The translations under genes were made by a program, and so were the position numbers. From Desulfobacterales bacterium (GTDB lineage Bacteria; Desulfobacterota; Desulfobacteria; Desulfobacterales; Desulfobacteraceae), in assembly GCA_022361315.1 (NCBI GenBank), contig JAKSBB010000593.1:1-5481 (forward strand): a DNA stretch of 5,481 nucleotides, written 5' to 3'. Positions 1 to 5,481 of the stretch are shown here, piece after piece. The notes below the pieces were generated by a model that saw only the letters and a list, made by a program, of their open reading frames with translations, was not told where the DNA came from and ran no database searches. The first letter of the stretch is position 1; the number at the start of each line of letters is the position of its first letter.

Positions 1-1071
1 AATCACGATGAACACCAGCACCACGGCCTCTCCCAGGGTATGGATCACCTTTTCGATGGCCACGCTGACAAACCGGGAGGTATCGTAGGGTACGGACACT
101 TCCATATCCGCCGGTACGGTGGCAGATAACTCTTCAAGGCGTTGTCTCACCCCCTGTACCGTATTCAGGGCATTGGCCCCGGGGGCCAGCTGAACCGCAG
201 CACAGGAACCGGAAATCCCGTTGACCCGGGAATCAAAATTATAGGATTGGGACCCGATTTCAATACGGGACACGTCGGACAGCCGGACAATGGCGCCGTT
301 GGCATCGGCCCTAAGCACAATGCGACCGAACTCTTCCGGGGTGGTCAGGGTCCCCTTAAGTGCGAATGAGGCCATCAGCTCCTGGGAACCTGTACCGGGC
401 CGGTCACCGAAACTACCCGCCGGCACCTGGACATTCTGTGCTGTGATGGCAGCGTTGACATCGGCCAGGGAAAGGTCGTATTTCAGCAACAGCTCCGGAT
501 TCACCCATACCCGCATGGCACTTTCCGAAGCAAAAAACTGAACCTTGCCCACACCGGGCACCCGGCGGATCTCGTTGTTGATGTTCCGTGCCATGAAGTC
601 GGCAAGGGCCTGGGGATCTTTGTTGGAATTCTTGTCTTTATAAGACATGCAGTAGATCACAAGGAAACCGGCATTGGCCTGCTCCACCTGGAGGCCTTGC
701 TGCTTAACCGCTTCGGGCAGCCGGGACTCTGCCTTCTTGATCCGGTTCTGGACATCCACCTGGGCCAGGGCCGGGTCGGTACCCGGCTGGAAGGTAACGG
801 TGATCTCCCCCATACCGTTGGAACTGGAGGTGGACTCATAGTAGAGCAGGCCTTTGGCACCGTTGAGCTCTTCCTCAATGAGACTGATCACCGAATCGTT
901 GAGCACCGTGGCCGAGGCCCCGGGGTATACGGCCTGGATGGAAATCTGGGGCGGCGCCACCTGGGGATATTTCTCCACAGGCAGGGAGGGGATGGCCAAG
1001 GCACCGGCCAGGCAGATGAATATGGCCACCACCCAGGCAAAATTGGGACGGTTGATAAAAAATTCTGACAT
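1..1071 (-). CDS. AcrB/MexB-type RND multidrug efflux pump, inner-membrane subunit (N-terminal 357 residues, cut by window edge)
   Basis: This is the proton-driven inner-membrane pump of a tripartite RND (HAE1-type) efflux system, which takes substrate from the periplasm or outer leaflet and passes it to an outer-membrane channel. The protein starts MSEFFINRPNFAWVVAIF, the usual RND opening, with transmembrane helix 1 at about residues 11-29. The periplasmic porter domain follows: PVEKYPQVAPPQI (31-43), VYPGASATVL (48-57), the FQPGTDPALAQVDVQNR stretch (94-110), VPGVGKVQFF (171-180) and the AQNVQVPAGSFG segment (211-222). GANAL at 298-302 and PYDTSRFV at 328-335 precede the start of helix 2, where the window ends. 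All these blocks match the AcrB layout in order. Family members are about 1,040 residues, so roughly a third is present. The catalytic Asp pair of helix 4 is off-window. The start is fixed by a strong ribosome site 5 bases upstream. The adaptor gene ends 12 bases upstream, so the two are surely co-transcribed. Exact substrate range cannot be read from this part. Confidence 0.95.
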   Translation of the reverse strand, partial: MSEFFINRPNFAWVVAIFICLAGALAIPSLPVEKYPQVAPPQISIQAVYPGASATVLNDSVISLIEEELNGAKGLLYYESTSSSNGMGEITVTFQPGTDPALAQVDVQNRIKKAESRLPEAVKQQGLQVEQANAGFLVIYCMSYKDKNSNKDPQALADFMARNINNEIRRVPGVGKVQFFASESAMRVWVNPELLLKYDLSLADVNAAITAQNVQVPAGSFGDRPGTGSQELMASFALKGTLTTPEEFGRIVLRADANGAIVRLSDVSRIEIGSQSYNFDSRVNGISGSCAAVQLAPGANALNTVQGVRQRLEELSATVPADMEVSVPYDTSRFVSVAIEKVIHTLGEAVVLVFIVI

Positions 1072-1076
1072 GGTTA

Positions 1077-1085
1077 CTCCTTCCT
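1077..1085 (-). promoter_or_regulatory. Strong ribosome binding site of the RND pump gene, overlapping the adaptor stop codon
   Basis: On the minus strand the bases read AGGAAGGAG, a near-complete anti-16S match, ending 5 bases before the pump ATG at 1071. The site overlaps the TAG stop of the adaptor gene (1086-1084). Ribosomes finishing the adaptor therefore sit on the pump's initiation site, which suggests translational coupling of the two subunits. The motif is seen directly; the coupling is inferred. Confidence 0.8.
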
Positions 1086-2274
1086 AATTCACCGCAGTTT
1101 CCGCCACCGGGACATCCGTATCGGCCATGGCCAGTGCCATGCCCGGGCGTACCTTATCCGCTCCGGTGGAAACCACTTTTTCCCCGGCGGAAAGGCCCCG
1201 GAGGATCTCCCAACTTCCGTCCACCATGGTACCCGTGATCACATCCCGGGGATTGGCAACGCCATTGTCACCCACCACCATGACCCGGGCTTTGCCGTCC
1301 GCGTCACGGAGAACCGCACGCTGGGGGATGAATACCGCTTCAGGATTCGTTGACAGCGGGGTCTTGATCCGGACAAACATCCCGGGCAGCAACAGACCGT
1401 CTTCATTGGGGAATTCCGACCGAAGGGAAACCTGGCCCGTGGTTTCATCCACCCGTGCATCGGTAAAAAGCAGGCGGCCGGTGCGGGTGTTTTTGATCTC
1501 TTCCAGGGTCAGGATCACTCGGGCATCCGTGTTTTGGCTGCCATCAGTTTTTGTCAAACGAGTTTTAAGCCGGAGATATTCAGATACCGGCTGATTAAAA
1601 TCAGCATAGATGGGGTCCAGCTGACGGATCTGAGCCATCACCGTGGCCGTTCCCTGGCCCACCAGAGCCCCTTCTGTTACCCTGGCCCGGCCGATACGGC
1701 CGGAAATAGGTGCCCGCACCGTGGCGTAGTTCAGGTTGAGACGTGCTGTCCTGATATTCGCCTGGGCCAGCGCCACAGCCGCTTCCCCCATTTTTACCTT
1801 GGCAGCGGCGGAATCATAGACCTGCTGAGATACGGCTTCGCTTTTGACCAGCTTTTTGTACCGACGGAATATGGTTTGTACATCATACAGGTCGGCCCGG
1901 GCCCGGGCCATTTCCGCCTCGGCCCCGGCCAGGGCAGCCTGGAAGGGGGCCGGATCGATACGGAAAAGAATATCCCCCTTCTTTACATCGCTGCCCTCTT
2001 CAAACTCCCGGCTCAGGACAATGCCGGCCACCCGTGCACAGACCTCGGCCGAACGGACTGCGGAAATCCGGCCGGGCAGGTCCGCGGTTCTTGTATAGGG
2101 GCGGGTTTCCACTGTAACAATATCAACAGCCGGTGGCGGGAAACCGGCATGGGCTTCTGAGGCCTGCTCCTGTCCGGCCGAAGTCTCTTTAGCGGGAAGA
2201 ATCCGGTCGATACATCCCATTCCAGTCAGGCACAAGATCATAAGGGCCATGGTCGTTATTTGTTTTAATCTCAT
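1084..2274 (-). CDS. RND efflux periplasmic adaptor (membrane-fusion protein, AcrA/MexA family)
   Basis: This adaptor links the inner-membrane RND pump to an outer-membrane channel. At 396 residues it has the normal length for the family. The N-terminus (MRLKQITTMALMILCLTGMGC) is a signal peptide with Cys21 at its end. That would be the acylated residue of a lipoprotein as in AcrA/MexA, though Gly-Met-Gly before the Cys is a poor lipobox. Then come the first half of the barrel and lipoyl-like domain (VAGIVLSREFEEGSDVKKGDILFRIDP, 82-108), a long alpha-hairpin (about 110-180, rich in Ala, Glu and Arg), and the second lipoyl half with VRAPISGRIG (186-195). The beta-barrel follows, with the conserved LDPIYADFNQP (219-229) and LLLPGMFVRIK (294-304), and a membrane-proximal C-terminal domain with the FIPQRAVL block (315-322). 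The ATG has AAGGAA 8 bases upstream. It lies 49 bases after the MATE gene and 12 before its cognate pump. Family assignment is firm; substrate is not predictable. Confidence 0.96.
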   Translation of the reverse strand: MRLKQITTMALMILCLTGMGCIDRILPAKETSAGQEQASEAHAGFPPPAVDIVTVETRPYTRTADLPGRISAVRSAEVCARVAGIVLSREFEEGSDVKKGDILFRIDPAPFQAALAGAEAEMARARADLYDVQTIFRRYKKLVKSEAVSQQVYDSAAAKVKMGEAAVALAQANIRTARLNLNYATVRAPISGRIGRARVTEGALVGQGTATVMAQIRQLDPIYADFNQPVSEYLRLKTRLTKTDGSQNTDARVILTLEEIKNTRTGRLLFTDARVDETTGQVSLRSEFPNEDGLLLPGMFVRIKTPLSTNPEAVFIPQRAVLRDADGKARVMVVGDNGVANPRDVITGTMVDGSWEILRGLSAGEKVVSTGADKVRPGMALAMADTDVPVAETAVN

Positions 2275-2299
2275 GATAAAATTCCTTATATAGTCTGAA

Positions 2300-2317
2300 T
2301 TCCGAATTGGATCGGAA
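2300..2317 (-). other. Short inverted repeat in the gap between MATE and adaptor genes
   Basis: TTCCGA and TCGGAA form a perfect 6-bp stem around a 6-base loop, just downstream of the MATE stop codon (2326-2324) and about 26 bases before the adaptor start. In the transcript it would be a small hairpin. No U-run follows on the minus strand, so it is not a convincing intrinsic terminator. It could mildly affect RNA processing or readthrough, or it could be chance. Confidence 0.3.
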
Positions 2318-2323
2318 AGGGGA

Positions 2324-3685
2324 TTAACATTGGTTTAAAGCGGCGTTGTTCCCCAGGTCCGGGGTGACATACACCCCTCTGAATTTCATAAAAAATACCG
2401 CAGACATGATCATGGCGGTAAACTCGGCCAGGGGTACCGAGGTCCACACCCCCTTCAGCCCCATAAAACCGGGCAGCACCGCCACAAATCCCAGGGTAAA
2501 AACGATACTGTTCATGGCCGCAATCGATGCGGATATTTTGCCGTTGCCCACCGCCGTAAAAAATCCCGAGGCCAGGATGGTGAATCCGTTGAACAGGAAG
2601 GTGAAACTAAAAATTCTGAAGCCTTCGGCGGCAATGGAGAACACCCGGGCGTCCCGGGTAAACCACCCAATGATAGAAGAGGCCTGGGTCTGGGCCAGGA
2701 TAAATACCACCGCCGCTGCCACGGCCGAAGCTGTAAGTGCCTGTCCCACCAGTTGACGGACCTTTGGGAAATTACCGGCACCGAAATTATAGCTGAACAC
2801 CGGGGCTGTTCCCATGATCAGGCCCACATGGAATGAACTCATGACAAAGTATAGATTCAAAAAGATGGCCATGGCCGCCACACCGGCCTCTCCGGCATAT
2901 TGGATAATGATCAGGTTAAACACCAGGATCTTCACCCCGGAGGATAATTCCGTCACCATTTCCGAGGAGCCGTTCACAAGGGATTTACAGAGAAAGCCGA
3001 TATCTGCCGCAGGCCGGGCAGGTTTAAGGTTGTCGGCCCTGAAAAGAAAGTAAATGATCCCCATGGCCACCGCCACCAGGATCCCGGCGGTTGAGGCGAT
3101 ACCGGCCCCCCGGATCCCCATGTCCATATGTACGATGAGCCAGTAGTCCAGGGCCACATTGGTCAGTCCCGATGCCAGGGTTATCAGGAAGGCGTACCCG
3201 GGACGACCGTCCAGCCGGATGAAATACTCAAAAAACAATTGAAGAAGTACGGCGGTGATACCCGGAAGAAACATCTCCAGATAGGCGGTACAAAAGGGGG
3301 CCAGGATATCCGACGCCCCCAGCAGCCTTGCGATCTGCTCTATACCGCCGGCACGGACGCCGATATAAAAGGCGGCCATGAGCCCCAAAAGAAAACAAAA
3401 CGTCAGGGAAAAATGGCGGTTGGCAGCGTCATAGCGTTTTTGCCCCAGTTCAATACCGATGATAGCCGAAGAACCGGCTGCGGTCATGATGGCCAGGCCG
3501 ATGGACAGGTTGAACAGGGGCATCACGATGTTCACAGCGGCCAGGGCCATGGGCCCGGCGTACCGGGAAACAAACACGGCATCCACCATCATATAGAGAG
3601 AAATGGTGATCAGGCTCATCACCGAGGGCAGGACAAATTTTATAAATTCCTTCACAGACCAATTCCGTGAAAAGAGGGCTTCCAT
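2324..3685 (-). CDS. MATE-family multidrug/cation antiporter (MepA-like)
   Basis: This is an inner-membrane antiporter that exports drugs or organic cations from the cytoplasm in exchange for Na+ or H+. It has 453 residues, the family's usual length, and about twelve hydrophobic segments in two six-helix halves (about 13-215 and 247-435) joined by a basic, Pro-rich loop (216-236). Family marks are the helix 1 stretch LYMMVDAVFVSRYAG (30-44) with the conserved Asp35, the glycine-rich TAAGSSAIIGIELGQKR (68-84), LTNVALDYWLI (174-184) closing helix 5, and APVFSYNFGAGN (294-305) in the second half. The NGSSEMVTELSSG block (238-250) resembles the MepA-like branch rather than NorM or DinF; this is from memory of the family. 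It is the first gene after the MerR-type promoter and is followed within 49 bases by the RND adaptor on the same strand. Regulation by the divergent MerR protein is inferred from the shared promoter region. Substrate is unknown; cationic dyes, biocides or fluoroquinolones are typical for the family. Confidence 0.94.
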   Translation of the reverse strand: MEALFSRNWSVKEFIKFVLPSVMSLITISLYMMVDAVFVSRYAGPMALAAVNIVMPLFNLSIGLAIMTAAGSSAIIGIELGQKRYDAANRHFSLTFCFLLGLMAAFYIGVRAGGIEQIARLLGASDILAPFCTAYLEMFLPGITAVLLQLFFEYFIRLDGRPGYAFLITLASGLTNVALDYWLIVHMDMGIRGAGIASTAGILVAVAMGIIYFLFRADNLKPARPAADIGFLCKSLVNGSSEMVTELSSGVKILVFNLIIIQYAGEAGVAAMAIFLNLYFVMSSFHVGLIMGTAPVFSYNFGAGNFPKVRQLVGQALTASAVAAAVVFILAQTQASSIIGWFTRDARVFSIAAEGFRIFSFTFLFNGFTILASGFFTAVGNGKISASIAAMNSIVFTLGFVAVLPGFMGLKGVWTSVPLAEFTAMIMSAVFFMKFRGVYVTPDLGNNAALNQC

Positions 3686-3693
3686 GGCATGTA

Positions 3694-3698
3694 CTCCT
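3694..3698 (-). promoter_or_regulatory. Ribosome binding site that decides the MATE start codon
   Basis: AGGAG on the minus strand lies 8 bases before the ATG at 3685, the normal spacing. A second ATG at 3690-3688 is out of frame, only 3 bases from the AGGAG, and leads to a stop after 12 codons. The MATE start at 3685 is therefore preferred. The closely nested false start might slightly lower initiation, but this is speculation. Confidence 0.7.
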
Positions 3699-3724
3699 GT
3701 GTTCCAGGTGTTTTCGAATGCGGC

Positions 3725-3755
3725 AAGATAAGGTATATAGTAACTATAGAGTCAA
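3725..3755 (-). promoter_or_regulatory. MerR-type promoter of the MATE-adaptor-RND operon (19-base spacer)
   Basis: Read on the minus strand, TTGACT (3755-3750, 5 of 6 to the -35 consensus) is followed after exactly 19 bases by TATCTT (3730-3725, 4 of 6 to the -10 consensus). A spacer two bases longer than optimal, holding a dyad, is the hallmark of promoters activated by MerR-family proteins, which untwist the DNA to bring the two boxes into line. A start of transcription near 3717 would give a leader of about 30 bases before the MATE ATG. The elements are seen directly. Activation by the adjacent MerR protein is inferred from the family. Confidence 0.75.
3734..3750. promoter_or_regulatory. 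MerR-family operator dyad in the promoter spacer
   Basis: TATAGT-A-ACTATA (3736-3748) is a perfect 6-bp inverted repeat around one central base. The arms extend with one mismatch to a further T/A pair at 3734 and 3750. It lies between the -35 and -10 boxes of the MATE promoter, where MerR dimers bind. The sequence closely resembles the ACTATAG-type half-sites of classical MerR operators. TATAGT at 3736-3741 could also serve as a -10 box for the regulator on the plus strand, which would allow autoregulation from the same site; its -35 partner is poor. Confidence 0.7.
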
Positions 3756-3815
3756 CCCCTGGTTCGGATATGTTTTGTAAAGAAATGTAACCGCCGGGAC
3801 CGAAACGGAGGAATA

Positions 3816-4625
3816 ATGAAAATCATGTTCCGGGCCGGTGAAATGGCCCAGATGCACAATATCTCAAAGCAGACCCTGATCTACTATGATAAAATCGACC
3901 TGTTCCGGCCCCGGGAGGTGGATCCGGCCACCGGCTACCGCTACTATCACATCGACCAGTGTGAAGACCTGGATATCATTTTATTCCTTAAGAATCTGGG
4001 AATGCAGCTCAAAGAGATCAAGAATTTCAGGAATCGGCCGGACAGCCGGGACCGGCTTAAGCTGCTGGAAGCCCAGGGCAGAACCATCCGGAAAAAACTG
4101 GACCATATCCACCGCATCCAGCGCCAGTTGGATAACATGCTCAGCGCCATGAAGGCCGGACTTGCCGTCACCCCCTATGAAAAGGGTATCAAGTGGGTGG
4201 ACGACCGCCCCCTTTTCAGACTGACAGTCCCGCCACCCGGCGACCACTATGCCATGGAGCTTTGTTTTAAAAAGATTTTTCGGTCCAGCCGGGAGGAATT
4301 TGACGCGGATATTTATGATTTTATGGTGGAGGTGGAAAGCGGACCTGATGACGCAGAGATCTTCAGAAAAGTGGCCCTGCCCTCGGTGGACGAAAGGGCC
4401 AACGATATTTTACCCCGGGGATATTACGCCTATTTTTTCCACAAAGGCCCATATGAAAGCCTGCCGGCGTCACGGCAGATACTTGAACAATTCATCCGGG
4501 ATTCAGACCACCGGGCCACCGGCCCGGCCGTGGAACGGGTGATCCTTTCCAAACTCGCCGTGTCCAATGAAGAGGACGTGCTTCTGGAAATTCAGATCCC
4601 GGTGGATAAACGCCGGCATGATTAA
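3816..4625 (+). CDS. MerR-family transcriptional regulator with GyrI-like ligand-binding domain (BmrR/TipA type)
   Basis: This is a cytoplasmic DNA-binding regulator of 269 residues, typical of BmrR-like activators. The winged helix-turn-helix spans about residues 5-75 (FRAGEMAQMHNISKQTLIYYD, 5-25, then the wing with REVDPATGYRYY, 33-44). A charged coiled-coil dimer helix follows (about 80-114). The C-terminal half (about 125-265) is a GyrI-like effector domain, shown by RGYYAYFFHKGPYESLP (201-217) and the closing ERVILSKLAVSNEEDVLLEIQIPV (240-263). Such domains bind hydrophobic or cationic drugs. No metal-binding Cys cluster of the MerR/ZntR/CueR kind is present (Cys only at 49 and 150). GGAGG (3807-3811) lies 4 bases before the ATG; Met4 at 3825 is a less likely alternative start, 13 bases from it. 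It is divergent from the MATE gene with a MerR-type operator between them, so it very likely controls that operon and perhaps itself. Ligand unknown. Confidence 0.94.
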   Translation: MKIMFRAGEMAQMHNISKQTLIYYDKIDLFRPREVDPATGYRYYHIDQCEDLDIILFLKNLGMQLKEIKNFRNRPDSRDRLKLLEAQGRTIRKKLDHIHRIQRQLDNMLSAMKAGLAVTPYEKGIKWVDDRPLFRLTVPPPGDHYAMELCFKKIFRSSREEFDADIYDFMVEVESGPDDAEIFRKVALPSVDERANDILPRGYYAYFFHKGPYESLPASRQILEQFIRDSDHRATGPAVERVILSKLAVSNEEDVLLEIQIPVDKRRHD

Positions 4626-4675
4626 ACACCGATTCAGGTACACAGGGCAGGCGGTTTGTGGTTATAGCCGGCCAT

Positions 4676-5481
4676 TTACTTGGTGATAAATTCAAAAACG
4701 ATTTTCCCGGATTTCGGGAGACGTAGTTTGATGAACTTTGCTTCCTCCGGGGACGTGGCCGGCATTTCCTCTGTTCCCAAAATAGTCAGTGTTGAGGTCG
4801 GGCTGACTGAAAAAAAGACAGCGTCTCCCAGGGCCGAGCCGGGAACTTCTTCAATCCAACCCAGGTCTGCAATAACGGTGTTTCCCTCTCTTCTGATCTG
4901 TGTTCGGATACGATGCAAAAACTGGGTCAAAAACTGTGCAATATCCCGGGCCGGAAGGAGATTCTCCGCTCTAATTTTTTTATTTATCGCTTTTACCCAG
5001 GCGTGAACCACCTCCGGGTTCTTCCGGGGATCCTGATGAAGAATATTGGCCCAATGCAGGGAGAGTAGGGACTGGGTCTCATTGATTTCCGGCTCAGGTG
5101 CGATGCGGTTCCAGGGGACAGGGGAGGCTCCCCGGTCGATCAAAACCACCCCGCTTTCCCATCCAACTTTATCAAACTGAGGGGAAACCCGGCATCTGGC
5201 GCGATTGAACATCAGGGTGACCAACTGAATGCCGAAGGTCCCGGCAATGGCCTGAAACCCGTTTTTACCATAGCCGAAACTATGGTTGAGGGCAGGGGGA
5301 ATATAGAGCCGCATTTCGGAATCAAGATGATTTTTATTCATGAGTCTGAAAAAATACTCCAGATGTCTCTTCACTTCATCCCCATGGCGCATCCGGCCGG
5401 AAGCGGTGTGGAATTCGCTGCGGTTCATCCTGCCGTTGATCCAGAATTCATGCCCGACACCATGGAGGGACGGTTCAATAT
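4676..5481 (-). CDS. Uncharacterised soluble protein, probably 5'-truncated by the window edge
   Basis: I do not recognise this family. The visible 267 codons end at TAA (4678-4676). An ATG occurs at 5428 and would give 250 residues. The frame stays open upstream to the edge, and those 17 codons read like protein (ending HGVGHEFWINGR) with no other start codon. The 5428 ATG also lacks a ribosome site at proper spacing, so the true start is likely outside. No signal peptide or membrane helix is evident. Counted from 5428, there is an aromatic and charged N-terminal part (HLEYFFRLMNKNHLDSEMRLYIPP, 22-45), a middle with KVGWESGVVLIDRG (87-100), a helical stretch around LHWANILHQDP (123-133) to FLHRIRTQIRREG (170-182), and a beta-rich C-terminus (SALGDAVFFSVSPTSTLTILG, about 198-218). 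It is convergent with the regulator with a 50-base gap, so it belongs to a different unit from the efflux genes. No function is proposed. Confidence 0.75.
   Translation of the reverse strand, partial: IEPSLHGVGHEFWINGRMNRSEFHTASGRMRHGDEVKRHLEYFFRLMNKNHLDSEMRLYIPPALNHSFGYGKNGFQAIAGTFGIQLVTLMFNRARCRVSPQFDKVGWESGVVLIDRGASPVPWNRIAPEPEINETQSLLSLHWANILHQDPRKNPEVVHAWVKAINKKIRAENLLPARDIAQFLTQFLHRIRTQIRREGNTVIADLGWIEEVPGSALGDAVFFSVSPTSTLTILGTEEMPATSPEEAKFIKLRLPKSGKIVFEFITK

Noticed and set aside
697..1068. Plus-strand open frame of 123 codons antisense to the RND pump
   Set aside because: It is a shadow of the pump gene, with no recognisable protein features and no start signals.
1534..2160. Plus-strand open frame of 208 codons antisense to the adaptor gene
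   Set aside because: It lies fully inside a clearly conserved gene on the other strand, has low-complexity Gly/Pro/Arg/His composition and no ribosome site. It is a GC-rich shadow frame.
2282..2317. Possible promoter for the adaptor gene (TATATA/TATAAG just before it)
   Set aside because: Transcription from this -10 would start inside or after the AAGGAA ribosome site, leaving no usable leader, and no good -35 lies 16-18 bases upstream.
3128..3670. Plus-strand open frame of 180 codons antisense to the MATE gene
   Set aside because: Its Gln/Gly/His/Asp-rich composition is what the reverse complement of membrane-protein codons produces. The MATE frame on the minus strand is unambiguous.
3761..3806. 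GGTTCGG and CCGAAAC as an inverted repeat in the regulator leader
   Set aside because: Only 5 contiguous bases pair across a long loop, which is expected by chance; no riboswitch-like structure is visible.
4612..4675. Possible terminator between the convergent regulator and unknown gene (two GCCGGC words, a loose AAACACCG/CGGTTTGT pairing)
   Set aside because: The stems are short or bulged and no T-run follows in either direction. The GCCGGC words are self-palindromic and common in this GC-rich sequence.

Overview
This window looks like chromosomal DNA of a Gram-negative bacterium. It is moderately GC-rich, and a tripartite RND efflux system (periplasmic adaptor plus inner-membrane pump) only makes sense with an outer membrane. 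The base composition and protein style would fit a Desulfobacterota-type (Desulfobacterales-like) genome. That placement is a guess from general appearance, with no marker gene to support it.

Layout. From 3685 down to 1, three genes lie head to tail on the minus strand: a MATE-family drug/cation antiporter (3685-2324), an RND membrane-fusion (adaptor) protein (2274-1084), and the N-terminal third of an AcrB/MexB-type RND pump (1071-1, cut by the window edge). The gaps are 49 and 12 bases, so they look like one transcription unit. On the plus strand, divergent from the MATE gene, is a MerR-family regulator with a GyrI-like ligand-binding domain of the BmrR/TipA kind (3816-4625). At the right end, convergent with the regulator, is an unrecognised soluble protein (5481-4676). 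Its reading frame stays open to the window edge, so its true start is probably outside.

How the parts fit. The 130-base divergent gap holds a good MerR-type promoter pointing at the MATE gene: TTGACT and TATCTT separated by 19 bases, with an AT-rich dyad (TATAGT-A-ACTATA) in the stretched spacer. Regulators of this family activate such promoters by untwisting the long spacer when ligand is bound. The simplest reading is a drug-inducible efflux locus. The MerR protein senses a hydrophobic or cationic compound and switches on MATE, adaptor and RND pump together. MATE would move substrate from cytoplasm to periplasm, and the RND complex would carry it across the outer membrane. An outer-membrane channel gene could lie beyond position 1 but is not visible.

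No RNA genes, mobile elements, CRISPR arrays or long repeats were seen. The most distinctive feature is the coupling of two different efflux families behind one MerR-controlled promoter. The gene families themselves are well known.
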